NCBI RefSeq assembly: GCF_026262505.1
Contig: NC_067207.1
Span: 8,586,082-8,650,081 of the forward strand
Source: Trichomonas vaginalis G3
Lineage: Eukaryota > Parabasalia > Trichomonadida > Trichomonadidae
Length of the DNA: 64,000 bases
Direction of reading: 5' to 3'
Part shown: positions 1 to 10,574 of the stretch, piece by piece
Layout: each line of letters opens with the position of its first letter
Position numbering within the stretch: the stretch's first letter is position 1
Made by a program: the position numbers and the translations under genes
The notes under the pieces: generated by a model
Databases searched by the model: none
Seen by the model: only the letters and a program-made list of their open reading frames with translations
Told to the model about the DNA's origin: nothing

Positions 1-240
1 GGGTTATTCAATAATTAATTATTTTTGAAGAACTGAAGGGGTCACCAGGTCACCAGGTCACCAGGTCATTTCAACTTCTCTGAAAAAATGACAACATGAC
101 ATTTTGACAACATCATGGGTTATTCAATAATTAATTATTTTTGAAGAACTGAAGGGGTCACCAGGTCACCAGGTCACCAGGTCATTTACTTCTCTGAAAA
201 AATGAGACAACATGACATTTTGACAACATCACAGGATTAA
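1..240. repeat. Two tandem copies of a 116-bp spacer unit with 8-bp CACCAGGT repeats
   Basis: The unit starting GGGTTATTCA at 1 restarts at 117. Inside each unit the octamer CACCAGGT is repeated three times, followed by ACTTCTCTGAAAAAATG and a stretch containing CAACATGACATTTTGACAAC. Related modules with GGTCCCTC in place of CACCAGGT occur at about 43800-43885, 44885-44970, 46425-46500 (inverted) and 59215-59300 (inverted). It is a dispersed spacer module of this Maverick family. I see no gene in it. Confidence 0.85.
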
Positions 241-265
241 TGCAAAAATAAATTCAAATCATACT

Positions 266-516
266 TTATAAAGCTTCATTCACAGGTATTTCATCGTCAG
301 TAAATGATTCCTCATTATCGTTTGGTTCAATTTGTTTATATAATCCTTTCATTTCTTCTTTCAAAACATAATACCATGTTTGTTTACCATCTATTTTTCT
401 TTGTTTCCTTTCACATTTATCCTTAATGCTCATTTGAAAGTTTTTGTCTTTCATGTCTGATGGTTTGCAGAATAGAGCATTTTTACACGTCATACCTGCA
501 CATAATTCATCATAAT
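266..516 (-). CDS. 3' part of an unidentified accessory protein, cut by an assembly gap
   Basis: An open frame runs leftward out of the N-run and ends at 266, giving about 83 residues. It is charged (many K, E and D), with cysteines in a CAGMTCKNALFC stretch and an acidic tail. It sits beyond the KilA-N gene of Maverick A, where Maverick B has a different 298-aa protein (45435-46331), so this slot is variable between copies. I do not recognise the family. A KilA-N or Bro-type accessory protein would suit the position, but the sequence does not show it. Confidence 0.55.
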
Positions 517-616
517 NNNNNNNNNNNNNNNNNNNNNNNNNNNNNNNNNNNNNNNNNNNNNNNNNNNNNNNNNNNNNNNNNNNNNNNNNNNNNNNNNNNN
601 NNNNNNNNNNNNNNNN
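517..616. other. Assembly gap, 100 N
   Basis: Exactly 100 unspecified bases, a common placeholder length for a gap of unknown size. The true distance here, and the 5' part of the flanking gene, are unknown. Confidence 0.98.
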
Positions 617-949
617 TAGAGCTACCATTACCCTAAATATTATTTTGGGTCATTTACGTTCATTACGAAGAAGTCTTGGACAAAAATTACGAAGGAAAGT
701 CTTACAAACATTTAGAAGAAGTCTTGACAAACATTTACGCTATTACGAAGAATTTCGACAAAACATTTACGTTTCATGTTTGACCAAAAAACAGTGTACG
801 AAGAAGTTCTTAGACAAAACATTTACGATGAAATTCATGAAATTCATGACAAAATTCAAGAGGGTAGAAAAGAGGGTAGAAAAGAGGGTAGAGTACCCTT
901 CTACCCTAAATATATTTTTGCCGAATTTAGCAAAAAATAAATGGTTCAT
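617..949. repeat. Tandem/dispersed spacer repeats (ACGAAGAAGTCTTGACAAA type)
   Basis: This is a non-coding spacer holding several degenerate copies of a unit of about 25 bp built on ACGAAGAAGTCTTGACAAACATTT. It is followed by GAGGGTAGAAAA copies and TACCCTTCTACCCTAAATAT. The same units, in the opposite orientation, fill 12228-12895 and occur at 43905-43970 and about 45240. Open frames across this stretch come from the repeat and are not called as genes. Confidence 0.75.
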
Positions 950-1614
950 TTACTCACAATATTTTTGTACAAAACGACCCCAAACTTTTAACTTTCTTTT
1001 TCTGCAGCTTCAAATGCTATTCTTAGCGAGTTCATATTCTCTAAATTCTCTCTTTAAATCTTCTTTGTTCCATTTGGTCTAGTTCGTATGGCGAGTCTCT
1101 ATAACCAGAACATATCTCACGTTTCATGTTCTATTGTTTTTCGCACATTTTTCCAACTTCTTCTTCAAACAAAGGTTTAGCATTTTCTACTGTATCTTCG
1201 AGTTCTTCTTCTTCATCTAAAACTTTCATGAAACTTTCTGTCTATGGAGTCCATAATTTTTCCAACTGCTATACATATTTTGGAGAAAGCCACATTGCTA
1301 TAATAGTTTACAAGTCTTGGGTCTACATAACATTCCTCTAACCTGTTTGATTTCATCAGGAATTCTGCATTAACATTGTATAAAAAACACCGCGGAATTC
1401 GCGGTTGGTATATTCTTCACAAAATGCCTTATAATTACTCTTCCAGACTTATTTTCCAACAACCTTCTAAAGGTCTTTCCTAAACTGCTGACACATCTTT
1501 GTTGCATTTATATAACCATCCTTGTCTATACGTAAACTTCAATACCGTTGTAAGTGCCTTTTGTGAATGTTTCGCCATTAGATTTGTTCGTGAACGTTTT
1601 TTCTTGACTGTCAT
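950..1614 (-). pseudogene. KilA-N domain protein, frameshifted copy
   Basis: This is the counterpart of the intact gene at 44166-44828. The start at 1614 follows the same leader (AT-rich tract, then GTAAGAACAGT before ATG) and the end at 950 matches the same terminal residues. An indel right after the start (GTCAAGAAAAAA against GTCGAAGCAAAAA) and others further on break the frame. It keeps the palindromic segment at about 1388-1410 at the same place as in copy B, with one base of the palindrome lost. KilA-N is a DNA-binding domain of large DNA viruses and phages. Confidence 0.8.
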
Positions 1615-1649
1615 ACTGTTCTTACAATAAAAATAAAAAAATATTTTTT

Positions 1650-2165
1650 GGTGGTACGTCGGACATTCGTTTGTGGCTTAACCGTCGGACATTGTCTTGA
1701 AACAGTCACAAATATTGTCTTGAAAACAGTACAATATTGTCTTGAAACAAGTACAAATATGTTCTGAAGCAGTGCAAATATTGTCTTGAAAACAGTACAA
1801 ATATTGTCTTGAAAAAGTACAGTATTGTTCTGAAGCAGTGCAAGTATTGTTCTGAAAAAGTACAAGTATTGTTCTGAAAAAGTACAAGTCTTTGTTCTGA
1901 AACAGAAAATTTTTCTCACAATTGAGAGCTTTTACGGGAAATTTGTTCTGAAAAAGTACAAGTCTTGTTTCTGAAAAAAGTACAAGTATTGTTCTAAAAG
2001 TCAAGTATTTCTGAACAGTACAAGTATTGTTCTGAAAAGTACAAATATTGTTCTGAAGCAGTGCAAATATTGTTCTGAAGCAATGCAAATATTGTTCTGA
2101 AGCAGTTGCCAAATAATTGTTCTGAAGCAGTGGCAAATATTGTTCTGAAGCAGTGCAATGGACAA
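1650..2165. repeat. Array of about twenty 21-23-bp units (ATATTGTTCTGAAGCAGTGC)
   Basis: Close-packed units of the type ATATTGTTCTGAAGCAGTGC vary to GTCTTGAAAACAGTAC and TGTTCTGAAAAAGTAC. The edge at 1650-1690 carries TCGGACATTCGTTTGTGGCT, the same sequence tandemly repeated in a 26-bp unit at 44045-44135 of Maverick B. So the same spacer (PX2 to KilA-N) is filled by different arrays in the two copies. There are no unique spacers between units, so this is not CRISPR-like. The long open frames here are repeat translations. Confidence 0.85.
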
Positions 2166-2175
2166 CACGCCACAT

Positions 2176-3035
2176 TCAATACTTTTTCAGCACTTTTCCG
2201 TAGTTATATATGAAAGACAATCGGAGATAAAAGTCATAGTACAATGGTATAATATGCTGCACACCGTTGTTGTGAACCAGACTGAAAGTCAGAGAAAACT
2301 GTTACTAGGTGGTTCGTAGAATTTAGAGGTAAGGTCATAAAAGTCCTTACCAATACATAGAAAACTATTGTTGCTTGAACTAAAACTTGCCATGACACAT
2401 AACATTTTGAGGTCGAACACTTTCTATAAACTGTCAAATTGTTGTGGGCGTATAAATTTAAACGGACCGTCAGGTGGTAATGGTTCGTTCTGGTTTAGTA
2501 ACCGAAGAAATTGTGCCCAAGAACGTTTGTCTACTTCCCAAAATAAAAACTGTGTATCTCTTCGAGGAGTTATTTTTCAATCCTTTGAAATGAAAACTGT
2601 GGAGTTCATCTTGTCATATTCTAGTTTCAGATAGTACGTTCCGTTTAGTAAAGAGTCGTATTTTTCTGAAATTCCCAGTAGTATTTGTTTATTTGAGTTT
2701 GAAAGTCATTTAGAGTTTCTCAAGGTTTTCGTCTGAACGGAACTGTAAAGATTCTCATTTCATCAAATTTGTCTATTAGCCATCATACCTCTATACTGCC
2801 ATTGAAAAATATACTGCGAACATAAAAGCGTTAGTTCTTTTTGAAAACAAAACTCTTCTAAATCCTATTGCCTTTGCAATCTGAAGGACTTTGAAGCGCA
2901 ACGAATTGGATAGTCAAACCTGTAAGCACCGGATGAAATTTCTTCATCTGAAAGATTTCTACCGGCATTTGTGAAGATATAGTCTAACGGTTTTGTATCT
3001 GCTACTTTTGTTCTTTGTTTTTCAACCTGAAACAT
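2176..3035 (-). pseudogene. PX2-type minor virion protein, decayed copy
   Basis: This is the homologue of the intact 286-aa protein at 42923-43783. The start at 3035 is chosen because the leader (TATTTTTACATATATTAA before ATG) is identical in B, and the end at 2176 matches the B stop. The reading frame is broken several times, so only short open pieces remain. The family has three members in the window (see 35553-36401). Its role is unknown; see the B copy. Confidence 0.8.
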
Positions 3036-3076
3036 TTAATATATGTAAAAATATATTGTTTTAAAATTGTATGCCA

Positions 3077-3127
3077 TTTCATGCAATGTTTTATTTCATG
3101 CAACGTTTTACTTCATGCAATGTTTTA
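3077..3127. repeat. Three tandem 17-bp units at the polymerase 3' end
   Basis: TTTCATGCAATGTTTTA, TTTCATGCAACGTTTTA and CTTCATGCAATGTTTTA follow one another exactly. They overlap the last codons (HCMK) and stop of the DNA polymerase gene, so the array is a local duplication of the gene's own 3' end. Copy B has a single unit. Confidence 0.9.
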
Positions 3128-5248
3128 TTTCTGTGCCGTCTTCAAGTATACCCCAGTACTTACGCTTCGATATTACATGAACTTCGGAAAATACCTTATC
3201 TAGCTTAAAACAGCCCATCTTTTCACCGACCATTCCCATTTCAATGAGTTTGTTATAGCCTTCTCGTTCTTTCATGAGTGCATCGATGTTCTCATAGTAT
3301 ACCTTCACTTTCGATTTGACTTCGGAGAAGAATTTGTTGTAGTTGTCAAGGACTGCCTTTGCGAACTGAGGGTAAGACCAATGTTCGACAATAGGTTTTA
3401 CTGTGGTTACTAAGCCACCTTGACCTTGAGTGATTCGTACTTCAAAACAAAGGGGGGAGAACTTTCAAACAAAGTTGTCGACCTTCTCATAATGTTTACT
3501 CTTCATCTCTTGAGGTTTTTTAATGGAATATCCCCATGTCGAATTCATAAGCAATTTGAGTGTCATTGCAAGTTTGGGGTTTTGAAGCTTTCCTAATTAT
3601 CATACAGTTGTTGTATGACTTTTCCAAACTGTATAGGTTCTCCTGGAACTCACATTTCGTTTGGGATTCCAGGTCGGAATATATTGGACAAATCTCATGT
3701 ATGCAGCGTTAAGGTCGACATAGTATATCTTTTCATCTGAGTCGAACTGTCGCAACCAATTGGTCCAGTTTGTGGAAAATTCAAGTGAGTCTCTTATCTT
3801 CTGAGGAAACTTCTCCTGTTATCTCATAAACATCGTCGAAGGCAACCTGTTTCATATAAAACCTTCTGACTAACTCCGATGCTCTCCAATACAATTTGAC
3901 GTCAATTGGATGTCTCAATGGAAGTTTGTTATAGCATCTTGAAGTTCTTGCAACCTCATTGGAAGTTTCTTCTGGTTCAGGTTGGTATCGAACAATCCAA
4001 CTCCTTTTGGAATTGTGTACTTCTTTTGTACTAGAACTTTGTCTGGAACAACTTTTGGTCTTGCTAACAATGAAAACGTTTGGAATGAAAAGTTTCTGTC
4101 AGCTTGTCATCTGGAATTGTTTCAACAAAACCTTTCTCGAAAAGAATGTTTACAGCTCTGACAATGTTGCACTTGCCTTTTCGAACAATGGGTTTGTAAG
4201 ACTTTCGTTCAACGAAGTGGTTGTGGACAATTACAATCTTCAACCATGGTAATTTGAAGTCAACAACATAGTCGTCATGTGAAGAACCTTTAGCTGTAGG
4301 TATGTTAACTCGGATATTGACATTTGCCAACGGTGCAATTTTTGCCAATTGACCTCTGAGAATGTACCTTGTCTTCACACATGACTCAAGATACTTCATC
4401 TTCTCTTCTGTAACAAGACCAGAGTTCCTGAGACATGTAAGAATACAAGGTTCATTGACAATTGTTTCAATTGAATTGTAAATTCCATACCTTGTCAAGT
4501 CAATGTCAGACTTATTTATGAACGGGAAGTATCCAGCATGTTGTCTGACTGCTTGAGGGTTAGGTTGGTACCATTCGAACTTGACACTTGCAATTCCTTC
4601 AATTGCGTTCAAAATGTCTGAGTCGGAGTCAAACATTTGTTCTCTCTTTGTAGTCTTGAAAGCGTCAAGAAGTTGTGCGGCTGTTGTGACATTGCCATGT
4701 GCATAGTAAATGTGACCGTCCAAATCTGTTACGGTTAGTCTGAGATTGTATCCTTTCTTATTTCCGTCTTGTATGGCAGCAAGTACTCCCATGAAGCCTT
4801 CTTTGTTCTTTCCTTCGTCAAAGTTTACTGTAAAGGTTCGACCAGATGTAATTTGACTTCTAACTTCACGGTACTTTTCATATGCATATCTTGTTCTTTC
4901 CATGGGAGCATGTTTGTCTTCACCTTTTCCTTTTTTCCTTCTCAAAGGATGCAATTGTTCGTCATGTTTCCAATAGAATCTGGCAAAGCCGTCGTGTCCT
5001 TCAACTTGCGGTTCAGAAACATCGAAAGGCATGTCCATAAGACGTTCTTCTTCTAACCTCTCTAGTCTGTTTGGATAATTTGCGCGTGCTGTTTCCAATT
5101 CCATTTCGTAGCGAAGACCAGACAATTTGTCATAGACTTTTATGGGTCTTCCCTTCCTATATTTAAAATTCTTCGAAACTTTCCAACCATATCTTTCTAA
5201 CTCTGCTTTTATTCTAGCAGACTTTCTATCCATTCTATGCGGGGGCAT
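3108..5248 (-). pseudogene. Family B DNA polymerase, frameshifted copy
   Basis: The start MPPHRMDRKSARIKAELERY and the first 380 or so codons are open (5248 down to about 4090). After that the frame is lost more than once, for example around 3590-3880 and about 3450, before the conserved C-terminus around 3308-3108. The C-terminal piece keeps motif C as YENIDAL, identical to copy B. It is the replication polymerase of Mavericks; this copy cannot encode the full enzyme as assembled. No HNH gene lies upstream, unlike copy B. Confidence 0.88.
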
Positions 5249-5279
5249 TTTTATAAAAATAAAAAAAATATTTTTTTCT

Positions 5280-5846
5280 TTACTTTACGTAACCACCAGC
5301 TACCAGAAGCCTTTGACGCCAACCCATACCAGCTAATGAAGGTTGACTAAACTTTGGTTTTGGTTTATCTTCAGTTTTTGGTTTTTCTTCTTCTATCGGT
5401 TTTTCGTCACTTTTCGGTTCCTCTGACTTTACCTCACTTGCAGGTATGGTTGTGTCGTTAACATCTTCATAAATATCATATGCCATTTGTTTTTGTTTTC
5501 CTTTCAACTTTTTGTGTTTGTTGTAAAGTTTAGAATATTTCGACTCTAAGTCAATGAGATGTTCTATAATGAACTGTTGGTCAGTGAAGTAAACTTTTCC
5601 ATCTGTTGTCTCGAAAGCTCCTTCAGACTTCAATATTTTATTTGTGAGAGTCTGTTTCTTTTTTGAGATACTAGCCGTTCCATTTCTATGAAAAGTGACT
5701 TTGTAGTTAGGGTTTGTATTTCCAGACCTGGCACTTTCTATTATTGAATTTTTCTCTTCATCGGTAAGTTCTTTGACAGGTTTTGACAATGGTTCTGAAC
5801 TTTTTGTTTGTGGTGTCAAATCTACGGTTTCAACTTCTTCGGTCAT
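5280..5846 (-). CDS. Charged coiled-coil protein, 188 aa
   Basis: An open frame close to the 194-aa protein at 39361-39945. A T-rich head is followed by a conserved block (about residues 27-75) with LTDEEKNSIIESARSGNTN, then a helical block with LESKYSKLYNKHKKLKGK and a Glu/Lys/Pro tail. Copy B has a 6-residue insertion (SLQTK region) near the end. A 76-aa protein in element C (59884-60114) has the same layout, so the core is conserved across distant Mavericks. Function is unknown; the place between the small virion-type proteins and the polymerase is shared. Confidence 0.75.
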   Translation of the reverse strand: MTEEVETVDLTPQTKSSEPLSKPVKELTDEEKNSIIESARSGNTNPNYKVTFHRNGTASISKKKQTLTNKILKSEGAFETTDGKVYFTDQQFIIEHLIDLESKYSKLYNKHKKLKGKQKQMAYDIYEDVNDTTIPASEVKSEEPKSDEKPIEEEKPKTEDKPKPKFSQPSLAGMGWRQRLLVAGGYVK

Positions 5847-5865
5847 TTCATCTCAGTAAAAAATT

Positions 5866-6018
5866 TTAGTTTGGTTTGTTTTCAACTGGTTGTTGTTGTT
5901 TTTTAAGTCGGTCTAAAACTTCCTGAGGTATAGGAAGAACTTGACAAACACGTTGTGTAACTGCTGGAAGTCGACAAATCCATCTTGAACCCATTTGTCT
6001 CAATGCTGTATTGTTCAT
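5866..6018 (-). CDS. Small conserved Maverick protein, 50 aa
   Basis: This is a short frame starting MNNTALRQMGSRWICRLPAV, matched by a 51-aa frame at 39186-39341 that is one codon longer. It is preceded in both copies by the leader TTTTTTACTGAGATGAA, which also precedes the neighbouring gene. Conservation of frame with an in-frame codon difference supports a real gene. Function is unknown. Confidence 0.65.
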   Translation of the reverse strand: MNNTALRQMGSRWICRLPAVTQRVCQVLPIPQEVLDRLKKQQQPVENKPN

Positions 6019-6037
6019 TTCATCTCAGTAAAAAAAT

Positions 6038-6439
6038 TTACATTCCCCAAGTTTGAGGCGGTTGAGGTTGGTTATTGCTTACCCACTGTTGTGCATGGTT
6101 ATATCCTCTGTTAAAGAATCTTTCACCTTGGTCCATATAGTGTCCTGCTTGGTTATAGTAGTCATTTGCTTTGTTATAATAGTTTCCTGCTTCTCTTCCT
6201 ACATTGTCCATCCATCCTTGAACTTTTCCTCTTGTTTCAGGATTTGGAATAAGATTTGTTGCATCTCGTGCTACCTCCCAACCTTTCTGTACAGTTTGTA
6301 TAATAGGTTGTGCTTTCTCTTTCAGTATACCTAATGTACTCAAAATCTTCCTTCCAATTCCAAACGCACCTCTGGCTATTGTTCCCACTGCGGGTAAAAA
6401 TCTAGATGCAACTCCTGCTAATGCGCCAAATAAACCCAT
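6038..6439 (-). CDS. Membrane-active/pVI-like small virion protein, 133 aa
   Basis: The N-terminal 45 residues are glycine/alanine rich and hydrophobic (MGLFGALAGVASRFLPAVG). They are followed by an amphipathic stretch, then a Tyr/Asn/Gln-rich tail (NYYNKANDYYNQAGHY). It is transcribed away from the integrase with 16 bp between the start codons. The 137-aa B copy (38766-39179) reads through at the last codons. The layout resembles adenovirus pVI-type membrane-lytic internal proteins, but this is by composition only. Confidence 0.65.
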   Translation of the reverse strand: MGLFGALAGVASRFLPAVGTIARGAFGIGRKILSTLGILKEKAQPIIQTVQKGWEVARDATNLIPNPETRGKVQGWMDNVGREAGNYYNKANDYYNQAGHYMDQGERFFNRGYNHAQQWVSNNQPQPPQTWGM

Positions 6440-6455
6440 TTCTTATAGGATAAAA

Positions 6456-7414
6456 ATGACGAATCCAAACAAGGACCCCTATGTTTCTAAAGCAACAAAG
6501 AAAGCACTCATGGTAAAAATCTTTAGTTCAACACCAAATGCTTGGTTTATGGATATCTTGGAAAACATTCCGAGGTATAGAGAAGATGGACCTCCATACT
6601 GGCTAATATTTGTCGGTCAAAACACAAGATACTGTGAAGCCATACCATTGCAGTCCAAAATATTTTAGATGTGAAAACTGCTTTGACAATATTCGTTGAC
6701 AAATACCATCCAACAAAACTAACATCTGACTGTGAAAGTTCTTTCAAATCAGACGATATTAAAAACTATCTGCGTTCAAAAAATGTAAACCAATATTTCA
6801 TTGTCGACCAAAACCATTCTGCTCTTGGTGTCATTGACAGTTGTATAAAAATCTTAAGAGACTTAAATCAACCACAAGGTGGTGAGGTAGATGAAATGTC
6901 ATATGACGACAAATATAGACACTTCTCCATGGCAAAGATGAGACAAGTTTTAAATATTTACAATAGCCGTAAACAAAAAGGTTTGGGAAACCACTCCCCC
7001 GAAGAAATGAAAAACAACCCTGACTTAGAGAAAGACTATATATTTAATAGTTTAGTCAAAAGAGACAAACAAGAAAGAATGCCAGGCTTCAAACTTAAGA
7101 AAGGTGACAAAGTAAAAATAGAAATACCTAAACGCGACCCATATGAAAATACTATTGACTATGACAACAATGGGAACTCGACAGGTACTCACATTCGTGT
7201 TCGTAAAAATAGAAGAAAGTATACAAGAGAATATTATGAAGTTTTAGGCAAACATGGCAAAATGTACACACTGCAAGCAGAAGATAAAACTACTATTGTC
7301 AGACCTCGTTTCAAACTTGTCAAAGTTCAAGGTGGTATACTTTCAAAGACAGTTCCTAACAAATATAAGACAACTGCTGACGAATATGCTAAAGAAGTTG
7401 AAAATGACGACTAA
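6456..7414 (+). pseudogene. Maverick integrase (rve), one frameshift
   Basis: Two open pieces (6456-6668 and 6671-7414) together match the intact 319-aa integrase of copy B. The break is the loss of one A in the run at about 6656-6661 (copy B has CAAAAATATT, copy A CAAAATATT). Catalytic positions in MDILEN, SDCESS and GVIDSC are otherwise kept. It overlaps the fibre gene's 3' end by 4 bp, tail to tail. Confidence 0.88.
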
Positions 7415-8206
7415 GCAATTCTATACCATGCGTAAACTGTCATGTAAGGTGGCATGTATTCTTTACTTTGTCCCGTTGTTTGTGTATATCCTGAAACGCG
7501 ATGTGTATGGTTTCCATCTCCCTGAGTGTCACTCCAGTAACAATTTATAGCAAACTGAACGTCGTCTTTAACATCATATCCTTTACCTTTTTTCAAGGCG
7601 TGCCAATCCCAAAATTTATGCTTATGCCAACCTGCTTGAGATGTACTTAAATCTATGTAGTGACTGTGTGCAGGTAAATTTTCACCTGAAATCGTTTTAC
7701 TTCCACCTGTTTCCTTTGAAGAGTTTGCACAATACAAAAACCTGTCGACTATTTGAGTCCAAGTTCCGAGACCAAGTACTACTTCTGGTTTGGTAGAGTT
7801 CATTGACGTGTAAATAGAACCTATAGGATATAGTGTTTGAAGTATTTCTGTCTTTAACGTTTGAAGCTCTGTTTTGTCAGCTTTTTTATCTAACTCATCG
7901 TTAACATATGTTTTGTCAGCTTTGTTGTCATATAAATCTTGAGCAGTGAATTTAACTTTGTTTTCATCCTCCATGACATAGACATTTCTACATTTAATGT
8001 CTTTCATCGTTGTTATGTCATCCTCCGATGTTAAACCTTGTGGAAAGTTAGGAGGTTTCCAATTTAATACATCCCCACCAGTTCCATCAGGTTCTTCAAC
8101 CGTTCCTGCAATATTTTCTATACCAACAGTTGCGAAGAAATCGTGTGTATGTCCAACGTCACTTTTCCTGTTTAAGGTTTCTTGTAAGTTTGTAATATTT
8201 GCAATG

Positions 8207-9159
8207 TTATATACGAAAACGATAAAAACGGTTTGACAGAAAAGTGACAACTTTACGTGTCAAAAATATAAAAAGTGATATTTTATTCATCATTATCTTC
8301 TTCATAATTTATTTCATATTCTTCGTCTTACCAACAAAAGATGGGAATGTGAACAATTGCGGGCAATTTTTAGCCATTTTGGCTTGGAACTAGAGCCTGC
8401 GAGGTACATGGATAGTATCAGTACCTCACAGGCTCTAGTTCTCTATATGGCGCCGAGAAATTTTGGTGAAATGTGGTCGCATTTCACCAAAATTTTTTCG
8501 GCGCCATAGGATGAATTGGAGGGTGAGAGATATTATTTCATACAATACTACTCTCACCCTCCAATTCCCAGCCAAAATGGCTAAAAATTGCCCGCAATGT
8601 GAACAATTGCGGGCAATTTTTAGCCATTTTGGCTTGGAACTAGAGCCTGCGAGGTACATGGATAGTATCAGTACCTCACAGGCTCTAGTTCTCTATATGG
8701 CGCCGAGAAATTTTGGTGAAATGTGGTCGCATTTCACCAAAATTTTTTCGGCGCCATAGGATGAATTGGAGGGTGAGAGATATTATTTCATACAATACTA
8801 CTCTCACCCTCCAATTCCCAGCCAAAATGGCTAAAAATTGCCCGCAATGTGAACAATTGCGGGCAATTTTTAGCCATTTTGGCTTGGAACTAGAGCCTGC
8901 GAGGTACATGGATAGTATCAGTACCTCACAGGCTCTAGTTCTCTATATGGCGCGAGAAATTTTGGTGAAATGTGGTCGCATTTCACCAAAATTTTTTCGG
9001 CGCCATAGGATGAATTGGAGGGTGAGAGATATTATTTCATACAATACTACTCTCACCCTCAATTTTAATTACTTAAACTCATTCTATTTTTTTGACATGT
9101 AAATGTCACTTTTACTGAGATCTGACACAATGTCAGATCTCTTTTTTTCGTATATAAGA
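8207..9159. mobile_element. Non-autonomous hairpin-rich DNA transposon, 953 bp, 6-bp target duplication
   Basis: The element is flanked by GCAATG at 8201-8206 and 9160-9165. The uninterrupted site in copy B has a single GCAATG. The ends are inverted repeats: TTATATACGAAAA at 8207, and the complement of the right end reads TCTTATATACGAAAA. Weaker inverted similarity continues inward (AAAAGTGACA and TGTCAAAAA blocks, about 60 bp). The interior is mostly the 250-bp tandem array described separately. It has no transposase; open frames inside are repeat translations. The superfamily is not determined. Confidence 0.88.
8349..9060. repeat. Three tandem 250-bp units, each a chain of four hairpins
   Basis: GTGAACAATTGCGGGCAA recurs at 8349, 8599 and 8849. 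Each unit contains four near-perfect inverted repeats in a row: GAACTAGAGCCTG...CAGGCTCTAGTTC (13-bp loop), ATGGCGCCGA...TTCGGCGCCAT (stem of about 27 bp, 6-base loop), GAATTGGAGGGTGAGAG...CTCTCACCCTCCAATTC, and a stem of about 29 bp (AGCCAAAATGGCTAAAAATT...) folding around GTGAAC at the unit junction. Units are almost identical; the third has a 1-bp loss near 8954 and is cut short at its end. Confidence 0.95.
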
Positions 9160-9726
9160 GCAATGGTATGTGTATGAGTCTTTTTAGAATATTCGTTTTC
9201 AGCTCTTGTCACTTCACTTGACATTTTATTGTCAACATATGTTTTGTCTGCTAGTTCAGGATGAGTATGTTCTTTCGTTGCATATGTTGCATCTGCTCTG
9301 TCATGTTCTTCTTGAACTTTTTCAATGACATACTCTTTGTCAGCTTTGTTGTTAACATCTGCTTTTGTTGCATATGTTGCATCTGCTCTGTCATGTTCTT
9401 CTTGAACTTTTTCAATGACATACTCTTTGTCAGCTTTGTTGTCAATATCTGCCTTCAAAAGAAGTTCATCTATAGGTTTCTCGTTTAAAGTTCTTTTTGT
9501 TGGATTTATACAAACAGTATGGTTCTTACTGTCTTGAAACAGAAACTCATCTGTCATTGGGTTTATCGTCAGTTTTAAGTTTCCTTCTTTCAATGACTCA
9601 GATATCTTAGAATAGTTTGAAAAGTTTGTTGTGTTCTTATTTAGAGCTTGCAAAATGAGTTGTCGGTTGTGTTGTATTTCTCTCATAGACGCTGTTTCTT
9701 TCGACATTTTATATTCTAGATAAAAT

Positions 9727-10572
9727 ATGCTTCCAATAGAAAAGAAAATTCAAGAGTTGCTACAACTAAACCATTAGATGAACTTTTTACGAATGTCGGT
9801 CAAAAGTTTGAGACAGAGACCGTAAAGCATGAAGGCTATCGTTTTGACTACCCACTAAGATGGTTAAGAGACCCATCTGTCACAAAAGCTATTGGCTTTC
9901 GTAGAATGAAGTTCATTTCAGAAGCCATACATGGTTTCCCATTTACAGTCGCTTTTGAAGTTCGATACTATAACAAAGAAAAACATACGTATGAGAAATT
10001 TGAACAGGGAAAACTTTTACAAGTGAATTTGCTTGTAAACTTAGAAACAACTCTTCAAGCTTTTCAAGAAAAAATAAACGATATCTATCTCGAATATGCA
10101 AACCAGTATAACATTGACGAGGGAGAGTACCATCTCGATATTATATATGACAGGAAAAATGCAACTGTTAAAATCAATAAAATAGAAGACCTTGGAGAAA
10201 ACGTTTATATTTCTACAAAATATAAAACTTGGCATGGCATAGATTTTGAGGATGTTAAATCAGCCTGCATGGTATCCAGTACACCCGGACTATTATGAAG
10301 TCGAAAACCCTAATGGAACATATGAAAATGTTTTCGACCCAGATGCTATTATAGTTCATGCTTCATTTTCTGGTGCACAAAACTCTTTTTTATGCTTGGC
10401 AAATGACTTTTACGAAAAACCTACAAAGCTATATGAACCACCAAGTGGAAGTATTTCAGACTTTCAAGTATGGTTTACAAACAGATGGAAGAAAAGAATA
10501 ATTCCATTATACCACGCGTTTTACTTAGAACTTAGTTTCATATACAACTACTATCGAACGGTAAAAATATAA
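9727..10572 (+). pseudogene. PX1-type minor virion protein, frameshifted copy
   Basis: This is the counterpart of the 282-aa protein at 35553-36401. The start at 9727 sits in the same divergent leader shared with the fibre gene. One A is missing just after the start (AGAAAAGAAAATTC against AGAAAAAGAAAATTC), and further changes near 10222-10240 (TATAAAACTTGG against TATAACAACTTGG) break the frame. The remaining open pieces are 9906-10298 and 10246-10572. Confidence 0.85.
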
Positions 10573-10574
10573 TT

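Larger units (their letters stand above)
7411..9707 (-). pseudogene. Fibre protein gene interrupted by a transposon
   Basis: The N-terminal part (9707 to about 9166) and the C-terminal part (about 8206 to 7411) are separated by the 953-bp element at 8207-9159. Removing the element and one GCAATG duplicate gives exactly the uninterrupted sequence found in copy B, in frame. The stalk has a tandem 90-bp (30-aa) duplication at about 9278-9450 (ADKEYVIEKVQEEHDRADA type). The tip ends in MPPYMTVYAWYRIA. Apart from the insertion both halves are open. Confidence 0.9.

Noticed and set aside
1611-2179. Frames of 60-165 codons rich in Thr, Cys, Phe and Gln
   Set aside because: Produced in several frames at once by the 22-bp tandem array; no conservation with copy B.
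8435-9102. Overlapping open frames on both strands (74-129 codons)
   Set aside because: They are translations of the 250-bp hairpin repeat. The two strands are similar because the unit is palindromic, and copies repeat word for word.
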